A stretch of 64,000 nucleotides of DNA from Halisarca cf. caerulea. Lineage: Eukaryota; Porifera; Demospongiae; Chondrillida; Halisarcidae. The notes under the pieces are model-generated. The model saw nothing but the letters and a program-made list of their open reading frames with translations. It did not search any database and was not told the origin of the DNA. A program made the translations under genes and the position numbers. Positions 50,911-62,946 of the stretch are shown piece by piece (positions within the stretch are counted from its first letter, which is position 1; each line of letters starts with the position of its first letter). The DNA lies in contig CAUJGJ010000453.1 of assembly GCA_963170055.1 (NCBI GenBank), positions 1 through 64,000 on the forward strand, written 5' to 3'.

Positions 50911-53900
50911 GAAGTTTCTTAACTACTGTAGGCGTATTTGTGTAATGTTTGATATGCTGGTTCTAATACCAATATTTGGCACTAGCACCACGCACATTCC
51001 CAGGGGACACACATGACCTTTCTGAAGTGCTGTGGGCGTATTTGTGTAGTGTTGGATATACTGGTGCTAATACCAATATTTGGCACTAGAACCACGCACA
51101 TTCCCAGTGGACACACATGAAGTTTCTTAACTACTGTAGGCGTATTTGTGTAATGTTGGATATGCTGGTGCTAATACCAATATTTGGCACTAGCACCACG
51201 CACATTCCCAGTGGACACACATGAAGTTTCTTAACTACTGTGGGCGTATTTGTGTAATGTTGGATATGCTGGTGCTAATACCAATATTTGGCACTAGCAT
51301 AACGCACATTCCCAGTGGACACACATGACCTTTCGAAAGTCTGTGGGCGTATTTGTGTAGTGTTGGATATGCTAGTGCTAATACCAATATTTGGCACTAG
51401 CACCACGCACATTCCCAGTGGACACATATGACGTTTCTGAAGTGCTGTGGGCGTATTTGTGTAGTGTTGGATATACTGATGCTAATACCAATATTTGGAA
51501 CTAGCACCACGCACATTCCCAGTGGACACACATGACATTTCTAAAGTGCTGTGGGCGTATTTGTGTAGTGTTTGATATGCTGGTGCTAAACCAATAATTG
51601 GCACTAGCACAACGCACATTCCCAGTGGTCATACATGAAGTTTCTGAAGTTCTGTGGGCGTGTTTGTTTAGTGTTGGATATACTGGTGCTAATACCAATA
51701 TTTGGCACTAGCACCACGCACATTCCCAGTGGACACACATGACCTTTCGGAAGTGCTGTGGGAGTATTTGTGTAGTGTTGGATATGCTGGTGCTAATACC
51801 AAAATTTGGCACTAGCACCACGCACATTCCCAGTGGACACACATGAAGTTTCTTAACTACTGTGGGCGTATTTGTGTAATGTTGGATATGCTGGTGCTAA
51901 TACCAATATTTGGAACTAGTACAACGTACATTCCCAGTGGACACACGTGACCTTTCGAAAGTCTGTGGGCGTATTTGTGTAGTGTTGGATATGCTAGTGC
52001 TAATACCAATATTTGGCACTAGCACCACGCACATTCCCAGTGGACACATATGAAGTTTCTGAAGTGCTGTAGGCGTATTTGTGTAGTGTTGGATATACTG
52101 ATGCTAATACCAATATTTGGAACTAGCACCAAGCACATTCCCAGTGGACACACATGACCTTTCTAAAGTGCTGTGGGCGTATTTGTGTAGTGTTTGATAT
52201 GCTGGTGCTAAACCAATAATTGGCACTAGCACAACGCACATTCCCAGTGATCATACATGAAGTTTCTGAAGTTCTGTGGGCGTGTTTGTTTAGTGTTGGA
52301 TATGATGGTGCTAATACCAATATTTGGCACTAGAACCACGCACATTCCCAGTGGACACACATGACCTTTCGGAAGTGCTGTGGGAGTATTTGTGTAGTGT
52401 TGGATATGTTGGTGCTAATACCAAAATTTGGCACTAGCACCACGCACATTCCCAGTGGACACACATGAAGATTCTTAACTACTGTGGGCGTATTTGTGTA
52501 ATGTTGGATATGCTGGTGCTAATACCAATATTTGGCACTAGCACAACGCACATTCCCAGTGGACACACGTGACCTTTCGAAAGTCTGTGGGCGTATTTGT
52601 GTAGTGTTGGATATGCTGGTGCTAATACCAATATTTGGCACTAGCACCACGCACATTCCCAGTGGACACACATGACCATTCTGAAGTGCTGTGGGCGTAT
52701 TTGTGTAGTGTTGGATATGCTGGTGCTAATACCAATATTTGGCACTAGCACCATGCACATTCCCAGTGAACACACATGACCTTTCTGAAGTGCTGTGGGC
52801 GTATTTGTGTAGTGTTGGATATGCTGGTGCTTATACCAATATTTGGCCCTAGCACCACGCACATTCCCAGTGGACACACATGAAGTTTCTGAAGTGCTGT
52901 GGGCGTATATGTGTAGTGTTGGATATGATGGTGCTAATACCAATATTTCGCACTAACACCACGCACATTCCCAGTGGACACATATAACCTTTCTAAAGTG
53001 CTGTGGGCGTATTTGTGTAGTGTTGAATATGCTGGTGCTAATACCAATATTTGGCACTAGCACCACGCACATTCCCAGTGGACACACATGAAGTTTCTGA
53101 AGTGCTGTGGGCGTATTTGTGTAGTGTTGGATATACTGGTGCTAATACCAATATTTGGAACTAGCACCACGCACATTCCCAGTGGACACACATGAAGTTT
53201 CTTAACTACTGTAGGCGTATTTGTGTAATGTTGGATATGCTTGTGCTAATACCAATATTTGGCACTAGCACCACGCACATTCCCAGGGGACACACATGAC
53301 CTTTCTGAAGTGCTGTGGGCGTATTTGTGTAGTGTTGGATATACTGGTGCTAATACCAATATTTGGCACTAGAACCACGCACATTCCCAGTGGACACACA
53401 TGAAGTTTCTTAACTACTGTAGGCGTATTTGTGTAATATTGGATATGCTGGTGCTAATACCAATATTTGGCACTAGCACCACGCACATTCCCAGTGGACA
53501 CACATGAAGTTTCTTAACTACTGTGGGCGTATTTGTGTAATGTTGGATATGCTGGTGCTAATACCAATATTTGGCACTAGCACAACGCACATTCCCAGTG
53601 AACACACGTGACCTTTCGAAAGTCTGTGGGCGTATTTGTGTACTGTTGGATATGCTAGTGCTAATACCAATATTTGGCACTAGCACCACGCACATTCCCA
53701 GTGGACACACATGAAGTTTCTGAAGTGCTGTGGGCGTATTTGTGTAGTGTTGGATATACTGGTGCTAATACCAATATTTGGAACTAGCACCACGCACATT
53801 CCCAGTGGACACACATGAAGTTTCTTAACTACTGTAGGCGTATTTGTGTAATGTTTGATATGCTGGTGCTAATACCAATATTTGGCACTAGCACCACGCA

Positions 53901-56900
53901 CATTCCCAGGGGACACACATGACCTTTCTGAAGTGCTGTGGGCGTATTTGTGTAGTGTTGGATATACTGGTGCTAATACCAATATTTGGCACTAGAACCA
54001 CGCACATTCCCAGTGGACACACATGACCTTTCGGAAGTTCTGTGGGAGTATTTGTGTAGTGTTGGATATGCTGGTGCTAATACCAAAATTTGGCACTAGC
54101 ACCACGCACATTCCCAGTGGACACACATGAAGTTTCTTAACTACTGTGGGCGTATTTGTGTAATGTTGGATATGCTGGTGCTAATACCAATAATTGGAAC
54201 TAGCACAACGCACATTCCCAGTGGTCACACGTGACCTTTCGAAAGTCTGTGGGCGTATTTGTGTAGTGTTGGATATGCTAGTGCTAATACCAATATTTGG
54301 CACTAGCACCACGCACATTCCCAGTGGACACATATGAAGTTTCTGAAGTGCTGTAGACGTATTTGTGTAGTGTTGGATATACTGATGCTAATACCAATAT
54401 TTGGAACTAGCACCACGCACATTCCCAGTGGACACACATGACCTTTCTAAAGTGCTGTGGGCGTATTTGTGTAGTGTTTGATATGCTGGTGCTAAACCAA
54501 TAATTGGCACTAGCACAACGCACATTCCCAGTGGTCATACATGAAGTTTCTGAAGTTCTGTGGGCGTGTTTGTTTAGTGTTGGATATGATGGTGCTAATA
54601 CCAATATTTGGCACTAGCACCACGCACATTCCCAGTGGACACACATGACCTTTCGGAAGTGCTGTGGGAGTATTTGTGTAGTGTTGGATATGTTGGTGCT
54701 AATACCAAAATTTGGCACTAGCACCACGCACATTCCCAGTGGACACACATGAAGTTTCTTAACTACTGTGGGCGTATTTGTGTAGTGTTGGATATGCTGG
54801 TGCTAATACCAATATTTGGCACTAGCACCACGCACATTCCCAGTGGACACACATGAACTTTCTGAAGTGCTGTGGGCATATTTGTGTAGTGTTGAATATG
54901 CTGGTGCTAATACCAATATTTGGCACTAGCACCACGCACATTCCCAGTGGACACACATGACCTTTCTGAAGTGCTGTGGGCGTATTTGTGTAGTGTTGGA
55001 TATACTGGTGCTAATACCAATATTTGGAACTAGCACCACGCACATTCCCAGTGGACACACATGAAGTTTCTTAACTACTGTAGGCGTATTTGTGTAATGT
55101 TGGATATGCTGGTGCTAATACCAATATTTGGCACTAGCACCACGCACATTCCCAGGGGACACACATGACCTTTCTGAAGTGCTGTGGGCGTATTTGTGTA
55201 GTGTTGGATATACTGGTGCTAATACCAATATTTGGCACTAGAACCACGCACATTCCCAGTGGACACACATGAAGTTTCTTAACTACTGTAGGCGTATTTG
55301 TGTAATGTTGGATATGCTGGTGCTAATACCAATATATGGCACTAGCACCACGCACATTCCCAGTGGACACACATGAAGTTTCTTAACTACTGTGGGCGTA
55401 TTTTTGTAATGTTGGATATGCTGGTGCTAATACCAATATTTGGCACTAGCACAACGCACATTCCCAGTGGACACACGTGACCTTTCGAAAGTCTGTGGGC
55501 GTATTTGTGTAGTGTTGGATATGCTGGTGCTAATACCAATATTTGGCACTAGCACCACGCACATTCCCAGTGGACACATATGAAGTTTCTGAAGTGCTGT
55601 AGGCGTATTTATGTAGTGTTGGATATACTGATGCTAATACCAATATTTGGAACTAGCACCACGCACATTCCCAGTGGACACACATGACCTTTCTAAAGTG
55701 CTGTGGGCGTATTTGTGTAGTGTTTGATATGCTGGTGCTAAACCAATAATTGGCACTAGCACAACGCACATTCCCAGTGGTCATACATGAAGTTTCTGAA
55801 GTTCTGTGGGCGTGTTTGTTTAGTGTTGGATATGCTAGTGCTAATACCAATATTTGGCACTAGCACCACGCATATTCCCAGTGGACACACATGACCTTTC
55901 GGAAGTGCTGTGGGAGTATTTGTGTAGTGTTGGATATGCTGGTGCTAATACCAAAATTTGGCACTAGCACCACGCACATTTCCAGTGGACACACATGAAG
56001 TTTCTTAACTACTGTGGGCGTATTTGTGTAATGTTGGATATGCTGGTGCTAATACCAGTATTTGGCACTAGCACAACGCACATTCCCAGTGGACACACGT
56101 GACCTTTCGAAAGTCTGTGGGCGTATTTGTGTAGTGTTGGATATGCTGGTGCTAATACCAATATTTGGCACTAGCACCACGCACATTCCCAGTGGACACA
56201 TATGAAGTTTCTGAAGTGCTGTAGGCGTATTTGTGTAGTGTTGGATATACTGATGCTAATGCCAATATTTGGCACTAGCACCACGCACATTCCCAGTGGA
56301 CACACATGACCTATTTGAAGTGCTGTGGGCGTATTTGTGTAGTGTTGGATATGCTGGTGCTAATACCAATATTTGGCACTAGCACCACGCACATTCCCAG
56401 TGGACACACATGACCATTCTGAAGTGCTGTGGGCGTATTTGTGTAGTGTTGGATATGCTGGTGCTAATACCAATATTTGGCACTAACACCACGCACATTC
56501 CCAGTGGACACACATGACCTTTCGGAAGTGCTGTGGGAGTATTTGTGTAGTGTTGGATATTATAGTGCTAATACCAAAATTTGGCACTAGCACCACGCAC
56601 ATTCCCAGTGGACACACATGAAGTTTCTTAACTACTGTGGGCGTATTTGTGTAGTGTTGGATATACTGGTGCTAATACCAATATTTGGCACTAGAACCAC
56701 GCACATTCCCAGTGGACACACATGAAGTTTCTTAACTACTGTAGGCGTATTTGTGTAATGTTGGATATGCTGGTGCTAATACCAATATTTGGCACTAGCA
56801 CCACGCACATTCCCAGTGGACACACATGAAGTTTCTTAACTACTGTGGGTGTATTTGTGTAGTGTTGGATATGCTAGTGCTAATACCAATATTTGGCACT

Positions 56901-59900
56901 AGCACCACGCACATTCCCAGTGGACACACATGACCTTTCGGAAGTGCTGTGGGAGTATTTGTGTAGTGTTGGATATGCTGGTTCTAATACCAAAATTTGG
57001 CACTAGCACCACGCACATTCCCAGTGGACACACATGAAGTTTCTTAACTACTGTGGGCGTATTTGTGTAGTGTTGGATATGCTAGTGCTAATACCAATAT
57101 TTGGCACTAGCACCACGCACATTCCAAGTGGACACATATGAAGTTTCTGAAGTGCTGTAGGCGTATTTGTGTAGTGTTGGATATACTGATGCTAATACCA
57201 ATATTTGGAACTAGCACCACGCACATTCCCAGTGGACACACATGACCTTTCTAAAGTGCTGTGGGCGTATTTGTGTAGTGTTTGATATGCTGGTGCTAAA
57301 CCAATAATTGGCACTAGCACAACGCACATTCCCAGTGGTCATACATGAAGTTTCTGAAGTTCTGTGGGCGTGTTTGTTTAGTGTTGGATATGATGGTGTT
57401 AATACCAATATTTGGCACTAGCACCACGCACATTCCCAGTGGACACACATGACCTTTCGGAAGTGCTGTGGGAGTATTTGTGTAGTGTTGGATATGTTGG
57501 TGCTAATACCAAAATTTGGCACTAGCACCACGCACATTCCCAGTGGACACACATGAAGTTTCTTAACTACTGTGGGCGTATTTGTGTAGTGTTGGATATG
57601 CTGGTGCTAATACCAATATTTGGCACTAGCACCACGCACATTCCCAGTGGACACACATGACCTTTCTGAAGTGCTATGGGCGTATTTGTGTAGTGTTGAA
57701 TATGCTGGTGCTAATACCAATATTTGGCACTAGCACCACGCACATTCCCAGTGGACACACATGAAGTTTCTTAACTACTGTGGGCGTATTTGTGTAACGT
57801 TGGATATGCTGGTGCTAATGCCAATATTTGGCACTAGCACCACGCACATTCCCAGTGGACACACATGACCTATTTGAAGTGCTGTGGGCGTATTTGTGTA
57901 GTGTTGGATATGCTGGTGCTAATACCAATATTTGGCACTAGCACCACGCACATTCCCAGTGGACACACATGACCATTCTGAAGTGCTGTGGGCGTATTTG
58001 TGTAGTGTTGGATATGCTGGTGCTAATACCAATATTTGGCACTAGCACCACACACATTCCCAGTGGACACACATGACCTTTCTGAAGTGCTGTGGGCGTA
58101 TTTGTGTAGTGTTGGATATGCTGGTGCTAATACCAATATTTGGCACTAGCACCACGCACATTCCCAGTGGACACACATGACCTTTCGGAAGTGCTGTGGG
58201 AGTATTTGTGTAGTGTTGGATATTATGGTGCTAATACCAAAATTTGGCACTAGCACCACGCACATTCCCAGTGGACACACATGAAGTTTCTTAACTACTG
58301 TGGGCGTATTTGTGTAGTGTTGGATATGCTGGTGCTAATACCAATATTTGGCACTAGCACCACGCACATTCCCAGTGGACACACATGACCTTTCTGAAGT
58401 GCTGTGGGCGTATTTGTGTAGTGTTGAATATGCTGGTGCTAATACCAATATTTGGCACTAGCACAACGCACATTCCCAGTGGACACACATGACCTTTCTG
58501 AAGTGCTGTAGGCTTATTTGTTTAGTGTTGGATATGCTGGTGCTAATACCAATATTTGGCACTAGCACCACGCACATTCCCAGTGGACACACATGAAGTT
58601 TCTTAACTACTGTGGGCGTATTTGTGTAATGTTGGATATGCTGGTGCTAATGCCAATATTTTGCACTAGCACCACGCACATTCCCAGTGGACACACATGA
58701 CCTATTTGAAGTGCTGTGGGCGTATTTGTGTAGTGTTGGATATGCTGGTGCTAATACCAATATTTGGCACTAGCACCACGCACATTCCCAGTGGACACAC
58801 ATGACCATTCTGAAGTGCTGTGGGCGTATTTGTGTAGTGTTGGATATGCTGGTGCTAATACCAATATTTGGCACTAGCACCACGCACATTCCCAGTGGAC
58901 ACACATGTCCTTTCTGAAGTGCTGTGGGCGTATTTGTGTAGTGTTGGATATGCTGGTGCTAATACCAATATTTGGCACTAGCACCACGCACATTCCCAGT
59001 GGACACACATGAAGTTTCTGAAGTGCTGTGGGCGTATTTGTGTAGTGTTGGATATGCTGGTGCTAATACCAAAATTTGGCACTAGCACCACGCACATTCC
59101 CAGTGGACACACATGAAGTTTCTTAACTACTGTGGGCGTATTTTTGTAATGTTGGATATGCTGTTTCTAATGCCAATATTTGGCACTAGCACCACGCACA
59201 TTCCCAGTGGACACACATGACCATTCTGAAGTGCTGTGGGCGTATTTGTGTAGTGTTGGATATGCTGGTGCTAATACCAATATTTGGCACTAGCACCACG
59301 CACATTCCCAGTGGACACACATGACCTTTCTGAAGTGCTGTGTGCGTATTTGAGTAGTGTTGGATATGCTGGTGCTAATACCAATATTTGGCACTAGCAC
59401 CACGCACATTCCCAGTGGACACACATGAAGTTTCTGAAGTGCTGTGGGCGTATATGTGTAGTGTTGGATATGATGGTGCTAATACTAATATTTCGCACTA
59501 ACACCACGCACATTCCCAGTGGACACATATAACCTTCCTAAAGTGCTGTGGGCGTATTTGTGTAGTGTTGGATATGCTGGTGCTAATACCAATATTTGGA
59601 ACTAGCACCACGCACATTCCTAGTGGACACACATGAAGTTTCTTAGCTACTGTAGGCGTATTTGTGTAATGTTGGATATGCTTGTGCTAATACCAATATT
59701 TGACACTAGCACCACGCACATTCCCAGTGGACACACATGAAGTTTCTGAAGTGCTGTGGGCGTATTTGTGTAGTGTTGGATATGCTGGTGCTAATACCAA
59801 TATTTGGCACTAGCACCACGCACATTCCCAGTGGACACACATGAAGTTTCTTAACTACTGTAGGCGTATTTGTGTAATGTTGGATATGCTGGTGCTAATA

Positions 59901-61364
59901 CCAATATTTGGCACTAGCACCACGCACATTCCCAGTGGACGCACATGACCTTTCGAAAGTCTGTGGGCGTATTTGTGTAGTGTTGGATATGCTAGTGCTA
60001 ATACCAATATTTGGCACTAGCACCACGCACATTCCCAGTGGACACACATGACCTTTCTAAAGTGCTGTGGGCGTATTTGTGTAGTGTTGGATATGCTGGT
60101 CCTGAACCAATAATTGGCACTAGCACAACGCACATTCCCAGTGGTCATACATGAAGTTTCTGAAGTGCTATGGGCGTGTTTGTTTAGTGTTGGATATGAT
60201 GGTGCTAATACCAATATTTGGCACTAGCACCACGCACATTCCCAGTGGACACATATAACCTTTCTAAAGTGCTGTGGGCATATTTGTGTAATGTTAGATA
60301 TGCTGGTGCTAATACCAATATTTGGCACTAGCACCACGCACATTCCCAGTGGACACACATGACCATTCTGAAGTGCTGTGGGAGTATTTGTGTAGTGTTG
60401 GATATGCTGGTGCTAATACCAATATTTGGCACTAGCACCACGCACATTCCCAGTGGACACACATGAAGTTTCTGAAGTGCTGTGGGCGTATATGTGTAGT
60501 GTTGGATATGCTGGTGCTAATACCAATATTCGGCACTAGCACCACGCACATTCCCAGCGGACACATTTGACCTTTCTGAAGTGCTGTGGGCGTATTTGTG
60601 TAGTGTTGAATATGCTGGTGATAATACCAATATTTGGCACTAGCACAACGCACATTCCCGGTGGACACACATGAAGTTTCTGAAGTGCTGTGGGCGTATA
60701 TGTGTAGTGTTGGATATGATGGTGCTAATACCAATATTTCGCACTAACACCACGCACATTCCCAGTGGAGACATATAACCTTCCTAAAGTGCTGTGGGCG
60801 TATTTGTGTAGTGTTGGATATGCTGGTGCTAATACCAATATTTGGAACTAGCGCCACGCACATTCCTAGTGGACACACATGAAGTTTCTTAGCTACTGTA
60901 GGCGTATTTGTGTAATGTTGGATATGCTTGTGCTAATACCAATATTTGGCACTAGCACCACGCACATTCCCAGTGGACACATATCACCTTTCTGAAGTGC
61001 TGTGGGCATATTTGTGTAGTGTTGGATATACTGGTGCAAATACCAATATTTGGCACTAGCACAACGCACATTCCCAGTGGACTCACATGAAGTTTCTTAA
61101 CTACTGTGGGCGTATTTGTGTAATGTTGGATATGCTGGTGCTAATACCAATATTTGGCACTAGCACCACGCACATTCCCAGTGGACACACATGACCTTTC
61201 TGAAGTGCTGTGGGCGTATTTGTGTAGTGTTGGATATGCTGGTGCTAATACCAATATTTGGCACTAGCACCACGCACATTCCCAGTGGACACATATCACC
61301 TTTCTGAAGTGCTGTGGGCATATTTGTGTAGTGTTGGATATGCTGGTGCAAATACCAATATTTG

Positions 61365-62419
61365 GCACTAGCACCACGCACATTCCCAGTGGACACACAT
61401 GAAGTTTCTTAACTACTGTGGGCGTATTTGTGTAATGTTGGATATGCTGGTGCTAATACCAATATTTGTCACTAGCATCACGCACATTCCCAGTGGACAC
61501 ACATGACCTTTTTGAAGTGCTGTGGGCGTATTTGTGTAGTGTTGGATATGCTGGTGCTAATACCAAAATTTGGCACTAGCACCACGCACATTCCCAGTGG
61601 ACACACATTAAGTTTTGTGAAGTACTGTGGGCGTATTTGTGTAGTGTTGGATACACTGGTGCTAATACCAATATTTTTCACTTGCACCACGCATATTCCT
61701 AGTGGACACACATGAAGTTTCTGAAGTGCTGAGGGCGAATTTGTGTAGTGTTGGATACACTGGTGCTAATACCAATATTTGGCACTAGCACCACGCACAT
61801 TCCCAGTGGACACACATGAAGTTTATGAAAGTACTGTGGGCGTATTTGTGTAGTGTTGGATACACTGGTGCTAATACCAATATTTTTCACTAGCACCACG
61901 CACATTCCCAGTGACAACTCATGAAGTTTCTGAAGTGCTGTGGGCGTATTTTTATAGTGTTGGATACACTGGTGCTAATACCAATATTATGCACTAGCAC
62001 CACGCACAATCCCAGTGGACTATCATGATGTTTGTGAAGTGCTGTGGGCGTATTTGTGTAGTGTTGGATATGCTTGTGCTAATACCAATATTTTTCACTA
62101 GCACCACGCTAATTCCCAGTGGACACACTTGAAGTTTCTGAAGTGCTGAGGGCGAATTTGTGTAATGTTGGATATTCTGGTGCTAATACCAATATTTTGC
62201 ACTAGCACCACGCACATTCCCAGAGGAGACACATGAAGATTCTGAAGTGCTGTTAGCGTATTTGTGTAGTGTTGGATATGCTGGTGCTAATACCAATATT
62301 TTTCACTAGCACCACGCTAATTCCCAGTGGACACACTTGAAGTTTCTGAAGTGCTGAGAGCGAATTTGTGTAATGTTGGATATTCTGGTGCTAATACCAA
62401 TATTTGGCACTAGCACCAC
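61365..62419. repeat. Right-hand duplicated block, copy 1
   Basis: This block is repeated at about 62947-64000 at an offset of 1,581-1,582 bases with only scattered changes. Shared rare features are TTTGTCACTAGCATCACG (61466 and 63048), a monomer with GTGACAACTCATGAAG (61911 and 63492), TTATGCACTAGC with CACAATCCCAG, and GCTGAGGGCGAATTTGTG. The monomers carry ACACTGGTGC and TTTTTCACTAGC, a third subfamily not found in the core. Confidence 0.9.
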
Positions 62420-62738
62420 ACACATTCCCAGTGGACAAACATTAAGTTTCTGAAGTGCTGTGGGCGTATTTGTGTAGTGTTGGATATGCTGGTGCTAATA
62501 CCAAAATTTGGCACTAGCACCACGCACATTCCCAGTGGACACACATGAAGATTCTGAAGTTCTGTGGGCGTATTTGTGTAGTTTTGGATATGCTGGTGCT
62601 AATACCAATATTTTTCACTAGCACCACGCACATTCCCAGTGGACACACATGAAGATTCTGAAGTACTGTGGGCGTATTTATGTAGTGTTTGATATGCTGG
62701 TGCTAATACCAATATTTGACACTAGCACCACGCTCATT

Positions 62739-62946
62739 CCCACACATGAGGTTTTTGAAGTTGTGCACGCATATTTGTGTAGTTTTAAATATGCTATTGT
62801 TAAAACAAATATTTGGCATATGGTTACATTAAAAAACCCTAACCCTAAACCTTACGCACATTCACAGTTGATGCACATGACGTTTCTGTATTGCTGAGGA
62901 CAAATTTGTGTATTATAAGAAATGGTGGTTCTAAGACCAAAATTTT
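62739..62946. repeat. Atypical diverged monomers around telomere-type tract 2
   Basis: Two strongly diverged monomers interrupt the right-hand region. The first begins with the shortened CCCACACATG junction, continues TTGTGCACGCATATTTG and GTTTTAAATATGC, and ends at TTTGGCAT before the insertion. The second has a B-family core (GTGGTTCTAAGACC, about 62924-62937), the only B core seen right of 23.75 kb. They look more like the left edge of the array than like their neighbours. Confidence 0.75.
62837..62854. repeat. Interstitial telomere-type repeat 2, imperfect (CCCTAA)n
   Basis: CCCTAACCCTAAACCTTA lies inside a monomer, preceded by a filler (ATGGTTACATTAAAAAA at about 62820-62836). It replaces the CTAGCACC part of the monomer, which resumes at ACGCACATTC. 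It has the same orientation (C-rich on the plus strand) as the tract at 21411-21432. It is less perfect, consistent with greater age or with an error-prone insertion. Confidence 0.82.

Larger units (their letters stand above)
27855..59957. repeat. Monomers with the TTTCGAAAG palindrome (span of about 32 copies)
   Basis: In this variant CTTTCTGAAGTGCTG is replaced by CTTTCGAAAGTCTG, giving a 103-bp monomer and a perfect 10-base palindrome, CTTTCGAAAG. I count about 32 copies, the first TTCGAA at 27855 and the last at 59952. Successive positions 45206, 46661, 47180, 47699, 49050, 49567, 50294 and 50813 give gaps of 1455, 519, 519, 1351, 517, 727 and 519, mostly a multiple of 104 minus one. None was seen in the diverged layers. 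Confidence 0.85.
23770..61365. repeat. Homogenised higher-order satellite core (A family only)
   Basis: About 360 monomers match the A consensus nearly perfectly. A small set of variants recurs in fixed order: CTTAACTACTGTAGG with TAATGTTGG; GACCTTTCTGAAGTG; GACCATTCTGAAG; GTGAACACACATG; CAGGGGACACACATG; CTTATACC with GGCCCTAGCACC; GATATGATGG with TTTCGCACTAACACC; ATATAACCTTTCTAAAG; and TTTCGAAAGTCTG. The strings of variants form higher-order repeats of several sizes. Distances between identical cassettes are 831, 2390, 1143, 1558, 1973 and 2389 bases, that is 8, 23, 11, 15, 19 and 23 monomers. High identity with varying period points to repeated recent unequal exchange or amplification. Confidence 0.92.
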
